Part shown: piece after piece, positions 60,361 to 64,000 of the stretch
Position numbering within the stretch: position 1 is the first letter of the stretch
Layout: each line of letters opens with the position of its first letter
NCBI GenBank assembly: GCA_965603075.1
Contig: CBFDBO010000001.1
Span: forward strand, 186,001-250,000
DNA from: JABJOR01 sp965603075
Lineage (GTDB): Bacteria > Pseudomonadota > Alphaproteobacteria > Rhodospirillales > Casp-alpha2
Length of the DNA stretch: 64,000 nt
Reading direction: 5' to 3'
The notes under the pieces: generated by a model
What the model was told of the DNA's origin: nothing
The model's input: the letters and a program-made list of their open reading frames with translations, nothing else
Database searches by the model: none
Position numbers and translations under genes: made by a program

Positions 60361-62385
60361 TTGAGTGATGAAGCTCTGGTTGTTTTTACACCATCGGGAA
60401 AGCGTGGCAGCTTTCCAATCGGTACTCCGTTATTAGATTGCGCAAGATCACTTGGTGTTGATATCGATACCGTTTGCGGTGGACGCGGCATATGCGGGCG
60501 TTGCCAAATTGTTCAAGGCCTTGGTGAATTTGCCAAGTTTGGTATTACCTCTGTTGCAGAAAATATTTCCGAACCCAATGATGTTGAAAAACGCTATGCC
60601 AGCAAACGTGATCTAAAGGCAGATCGCCGTTTGAGCTGTAATACAAAATTACTGGGTGATTGCGTCATTGACGTTCCACCCGAAAGCCAAGTTCATAAAC
60701 AGATCGTTCGTAAACGGGCGGAAGTTCGTGATATTGATCTCGACCCGGCTATTCGCTTGCATTACATCGAGGTTGAAGAGCCCGATATGCACAATCCCAC
60801 GGGCGACCTTGAAAGAGTGCTTATCGCTTTGCGTGAGCAATGGGGTCTGAATAATATGGAAGATTTTGATCTTCATGTTATTCATGGACTGCAGCAAGCA
60901 TTGCGTGAGGGAAAATGGAAAGTAACCGTTGCCGTACACCGTGGATTACGGGTGACCGCTATTTGGCCGGGTTTTCGTGACAAAGTTTATGGTGTGGCTT
61001 TTGATATTGGTTCGACCACTATTGCGGGCCATCTTTGCGAATTACTATCTGGCGAGGTTGTTAGTTCCACAGGGATTATGAACCCTCAAATTCGCTTCGG
61101 TGAAGATCTGATGAGCCGCGTATCCTATGTAATGATGAACCCCGGCGGCGATCAAGAGATGTGCAAAGCCGTACGCGAAGCCATCAATACCTTAATCAAA
61201 GAACTGGCTGATCAATCTGGATTGGTGGTTGAAGATATTCTTAATGCTACTTTCGTTGGCAACCCGGTTATGCACCATTTGTTGTTGGGTATCGATCCAA
61301 CAGAACTGGGTTGGGCACCATTTGCTTTGGCAACCAATTCCAGCATGACGCTTTGGAGCTCCGAACTTGACTTAAATATGCACCCCAATGCACGGGTTTA
61401 TATTCTACCGTGCATCGCGGGTCACGTTGGGGCCGATACAGCCGCCGTTGTGTTATCTGAAAGCCCGCATTTATCAGAAGAAATTGTCTTGATCGTCGAT
61501 GTAGGCACCAACGCAGAAATCGTCTTGGGTAACAAAGACCGGTTGCTTGCTGCATCTTCACCCACGGGCCCCGCATTTGAAGGTGCGCAAATCTCTGGCG
61601 GTCAACGGGCAGCCCCCGGTGCCATCGAACGCGTTCGAATTGATCCCGTAACACTGGAACCTAAATTTTCCGTTATTGGTTCTGATCTATGGTCTGATGA
61701 TCCAGAATTTATTGATGCGACATCATCGACGGGTGTGACCGGCATTTGTGGATCGGGCATCATTGAAGTCATCGCCGAAATGTATCTGAGCGGTATCATT
61801 ACCAAAGACGGTGTAATAGATGGCTCTATGGCCCAAACAAGCCCCAGAATTATCGCCGATGGTCGAACATTTTCTTACCATTTGCATGCAGGCGAAGTGA
61901 CAATCAATATTACACAAACTGATATTCGCGCCATTCAACTTGCCAAAGGCGCGCTTTATGCGGGGGCACGTTTGTTAATGGATAAGCTGGGCATTGACGC
62001 ACCTGATCGGATCGTTTTGGCCGGAGCATTTGGCAGCCATATTGATACCAAATACGCATTGGTTCTTGGCATGTTACCTGATTGCGATCTTGAAAAAGTC
62101 AGCTCAGCGGGTAATGCCGCGGGGACGGGTGCTCGTATTGCTTTGTTAAATCAAAAGGCCCGCGACGAGATCGAAAACGTCGTACGCAATATTGAAAAAA
62201 TTGAAACGGCTGTTGAACCAAAATTCCAAGAACACTTTGTTGAAGCCATGGCCTTCCCCCATAAAACAGCCCCCTACCCTAACTTATCAAAAGTCGTCAC
62301 CCTACCGATTGATAAACACATTCAACATCCAGAAGGTGATGAGAACGCAAGTGGAAACAAGCGCCGCAGACGTCGCAGAAGTTAA
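60361..62385 (+). CDS. Corrinoid reductive-activation protein ([2Fe-2S] + ASKHA, DUF4445; RACE/RamA-type)
   Basis: A 674-residue protein that reduces inactive Co(II) corrinoid back to Co(I) using ATP. The N-terminal plant-type [2Fe-2S] domain has Cys39, Cys45, Cys48 (CGGRGICGRC) and Cys93. The middle and C-terminal ASKHA ATPase part (about 205-610) contains YGVAFDIGSTTIAGHL, DVGTNAEIVLG and GAFGSHID. The last residues are an Arg run (NKRRRRRRS). The start is TTG with AAAGGAG seven bases upstream. It is the natural partner of the corrinoid protein at 56053. Confidence 0.93.
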   Translation: MSDEALVVFTPSGKRGSFPIGTPLLDCARSLGVDIDTVCGGRGICGRCQIVQGLGEFAKFGITSVAENISEPNDVEKRYASKRDLKADRRLSCNTKLLGDCVIDVPPESQVHKQIVRKRAEVRDIDLDPAIRLHYIEVEEPDMHNPTGDLERVLIALREQWGLNNMEDFDLHVIHGLQQALREGKWKVTVAVHRGLRVTAIWPGFRDKVYGVAFDIGSTTIAGHLCELLSGEVVSSTGIMNPQIRFGEDLMSRVSYVMMNPGGDQEMCKAVREAINTLIKELADQSGLVVEDILNATFVGNPVMHHLLLGIDPTELGWAPFALATNSSMTLWSSELDLNMHPNARVYILPCIAGHVGADTAAVVLSESPHLSEEIVLIVDVGTNAEIVLGNKDRLLAASSPTGPAFEGAQISGGQRAAPGAIERVRIDPVTLEPKFSVIGSDLWSDDPEFIDATSSTGVTGICGSGIIEVIAEMYLSGIITKDGVIDGSMAQTSPRIIADGRTFSYHLHAGEVTINITQTDIRAIQLAKGALYAGARLLMDKLGIDAPDRIVLAGAFGSHIDTKYALVLGMLPDCDLEKVSSAGNAAGTGARIALLNQKARDEIENVVRNIEKIETAVEPKFQEHFVEAMAFPHKTAPYPNLSKVVTLPIDKHIQHPEGDENASGNKRRRRRRS

Positions 62386-62393
62386 GCCTGGGT

Positions 62394-63731
62394 ATGAGCA
62401 CCACAAATTGGAATAAAAAGATCTGGCTGCTTGCAGGGCCGATCATGATTTCTAACATTTCCGTTCCCCTACTGGGTATTGTTGATACGGCCGTTGTGGG
62501 ACAATTGGAAGGCGCGCATTATATTGGTGCGGTCGCCGTTGGCGCTCAGGTATTCAGCATCCTCTATTGGGGCTTTGGGTTCCTTCGAATGGGGACCACA
62601 GGGTTCACCGCTCAATCTTATGGGGCGAGAGATGATCAACAGGTGCGGGCGTGGTTGCTGCGTGCCTTTGCAATTTCCATCATCGCTGGCTTAGCCCTTA
62701 TCATTCTGCAACGACCATTGATGTGGGGCAGCATGATTATTATTTCGCCCAGCGATGAGGTCGCCCAAATGACCGATGCTTATTATTCCATTCGGATCTG
62801 GGGGGCGCCCGCTGTTCTTATGGGGTATGCACTGCTGGGATGGTTTATCGGCATCCAGAATACGGCTGCGGTTTTAATGATCCAGCTTGGCATGAACGTC
62901 ACAAACATCGTTCTTGATCTGATCTTCGTCATGGGCTTTGGTTGGGGTGTGGAGGGCGTCGCCCTTGCGACCGTAATTTCAGAAGTCGGTGCAGCCTTAT
63001 TTGGTTGCTGGCTGGTCTTACGTCATACCAAATCATTTTCTGGAACTTGGGACTTATCTACTATTCTACAATGGGACCGTATAAAAAGTTTGATGGGTCT
63101 TAACCGAGACATCTTTCTTCGAACGCTGTGTCTGCAATCGGTTTTTGTGATTACGATGGCTCTGGGTGCGCGGATGGGCGACACGTTTCTCGCTGTTAAT
63201 GCTGTCTTGATGTTATTTCAAGGGTTTATGGCATATGGCTTAGATGGTTTTGCCCACGCGGTTGAAACTCTATCTGGCTTTGCTTATGGCGCGAAAGATA
63301 AATCAGCGTTTAAAGCGGCGGTGAGAACATCAACCATTTGGGCCGTTGCATTCTCGCTACCGTTTTCAATTATCTTCTGGTTCTTTGGTGGAGAGATAAT
63401 CGACATTCTGACAAAGACCGAAACTGTACAAACTATCGCCCGAGATTATATTGTTTGGATAGCCATACTACCATTACTATCAGTTTGGAGTTTCCTGCTT
63501 GATGGTATTTTCTTTGGCATGACCAGAGGGAGCGATATGCGTAATGCAATGTTGATCTCAATGCTCGTCTATATCGCCACTATCAGTATTTTCAATGGCC
63601 CCTTAGAGATGGGTAATCATGGCTTATGGCTCGCGTTTTCAATATTTATGGTTGCACGTGCCGTAACATTAGGCGTGCGTTATCCTGCGTTAGAACGTTC
63701 ACTAGACAGAGTACCTGATAATACGCCCTGA
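62394..63731 (+). CDS. MATE-family efflux transporter (DinF-like)
   Basis: A 445-residue twelve-helix MATE protein, DinF branch: start WLLAGPIMISNISVPLLGIVDTAVVGQLEGAHYIGAVAVGAQVF, second half with AVNAVLMLFQGFMAYGLDGFAHAVETLSGFAYGAKDK. It starts eight bases after the activation-protein stop and overlaps the AraC-type gene by 52 bases at the 3' end. Why it follows the methyl-transfer operon is unclear; it may be a readthrough neighbour. Substrate unknown. Confidence 0.9.
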   Translation: MSTTNWNKKIWLLAGPIMISNISVPLLGIVDTAVVGQLEGAHYIGAVAVGAQVFSILYWGFGFLRMGTTGFTAQSYGARDDQQVRAWLLRAFAISIIAGLALIILQRPLMWGSMIIISPSDEVAQMTDAYYSIRIWGAPAVLMGYALLGWFIGIQNTAAVLMIQLGMNVTNIVLDLIFVMGFGWGVEGVALATVISEVGAALFGCWLVLRHTKSFSGTWDLSTILQWDRIKSLMGLNRDIFLRTLCLQSVFVITMALGARMGDTFLAVNAVLMLFQGFMAYGLDGFAHAVETLSGFAYGAKDKSAFKAAVRTSTIWAVAFSLPFSIIFWFFGGEIIDILTKTETVQTIARDYIVWIAILPLLSVWSFLLDGIFFGMTRGSDMRNAMLISMLVYIATISIFNGPLEMGNHGLWLAFSIFMVARAVTLGVRYPALERSLDRVPDNTP

Positions 63732-64000
63732 CGTTCTTCGCTCGGTGTTTTATGAAAATGTTCCCGGTAGCATTTGGAAAAATGGGACGCCGATACAAAA
63801 CCGCAAGCCAAAGCAACATCAAGTATGGACATGCTGGTTTGCAACAAAAGAAACCTTGAACGATCAATGCGTAATTTCAGATAATACCGGGTGGGTGCAG
63901 AACCGAGGTATTTATTAAATAACCGTTCGAGCTGTCGTGTTGATAGGTCAACTTCTTGCGCTAATTCAGCAAGGTTTTTAGGGTCCTCTAAGTTCTCTTC
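63680..64000 (-). CDS. GlxA/AraC-type transcriptional regulator, C-terminal part (5' end outside window)
   Basis: The visible 106 residues are an AraC/XylS double helix-turn-helix: LAELAQEVDLSTRQLERLFNKYLGSAPTRYYLKLRIDRSRFLLLQTSMSILDVALACGFVSASHFSKCYREHFHKTPSEER, close to the C-terminal domain of GATase1-like AraC regulators such as GbdR and CdhR, which sense glycine betaine/dimethylglycine or carnitine. The N-terminal sensing domain is outside the window. Stop TAA at 63680-63682 lies inside the MATE gene on the other strand. It is a good candidate to control the methyl-transfer genes. Confidence 0.85.
   Translation of the reverse strand, partial: EENLEDPKNLAELAQEVDLSTRQLERLFNKYLGSAPTRYYLKLRIDRSRFLLLQTSMSILDVALACGFVSASHFSKCYREHFHKTPSEERQGVLSGTLSSERSNAG

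Noticed and set aside
1..64000. tRNA, rRNA, CRISPR, insertion sequences, prophage and integrative-element signatures
   Set aside because: Spacers were read on both strands for tRNA-like arms, spaced direct repeats and transposase genes; none was convincing. The only recombinase is the housekeeping XerD.

Overview
The window looks like a chromosomal segment of an aerobic, probably marine alphaproteobacterium with fairly low GC, most like the Rhodospirillales. The evidence is gene content and order: secA, accA, xerD, aroK, aroB and a CNNM/CorC gene on the left; bolA, a J-domain gene, cobS, cobT and rpmB next; plus a eukaryotic-type NADP isocitrate dehydrogenase and a CobS/CobT (aerobic) cobaltochelatase. 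I saw no rRNA, tRNA, CRISPR array, insertion sequence, prophage or origin.

Layout. 1-3971: the end of secA, a small unknown gene, a YihY membrane protein and accA. 4057-11173: a metabolic block lying between accA and xerD, with malyl-CoA lyase, a hydroxypyruvate/glyoxylate-reductase-like dehydrogenase, a complete TRAP transporter, a 65-residue membrane protein and an amidase. 11176-17376: xerD, an exported 608-residue protein with a 46-residue membrane partner, aroK, aroB and a CNNM/CorC protein. 17501-24365: CBS protein, DUF2889, ribbon-helix-helix, BolA, J-domain, CobS, CobT, an NHL-repeat protein and rpmB, which is followed by three tandem UUCG terminators. 24814-32169: phosphate transporter, icd, LOG protein, LysM protein, unknown protein, psd and pssA. 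32179-38914: RND pump with adaptor, fatty acid desaturase, GFA protein and a PhnD-like protein without a signal peptide. 38939-49465: FAD oxidase, EamA exporter, a peptide-type ABC importer without its binding protein, MATE, MAPEG, VOC, a cysteine hydrolase, a Crp/Fnr regulator and a small unknown gene.

49480-64000 is the most distinctive part. It carries what looks like a complete corrinoid-dependent route for removing methyl groups from a quaternary amine such as glycine betaine. The parts are a non-pyrrolysine MttB-family methyltransferase, a DxHxxG corrinoid protein, a methyl-corrinoid:tetrahydrofolate methyltransferase, a [2Fe-2S]/ASKHA reactivation protein, MetF with a MetV-like cysteine-rich partner, and two small proteins of unknown role (DUF1638 and the PF13769 'virulence factor' family). 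Beside them sit ETF beta/alpha and a dimethylglycine/sarcosine-dehydrogenase-like flavoprotein, which would take the demethylated product further with electrons passed to ETF. A MATE exporter follows, and the end of a GlxA/AraC-type regulator is cut by the window edge.

How the parts could join (inference): B12-dependent demethylation makes methyl-THF, and MetF/MetV would oxidise it to methylene-THF. ETF carries electrons from the flavoprotein. CobS/CobT support corrin supply. Malyl-CoA lyase and the hydroxyacid dehydrogenase would fit serine-cycle or glyoxylate chemistry. The substrates of the methyltransferase, the TRAP and ABC transporters and the amidase cannot be fixed from sequence alone.
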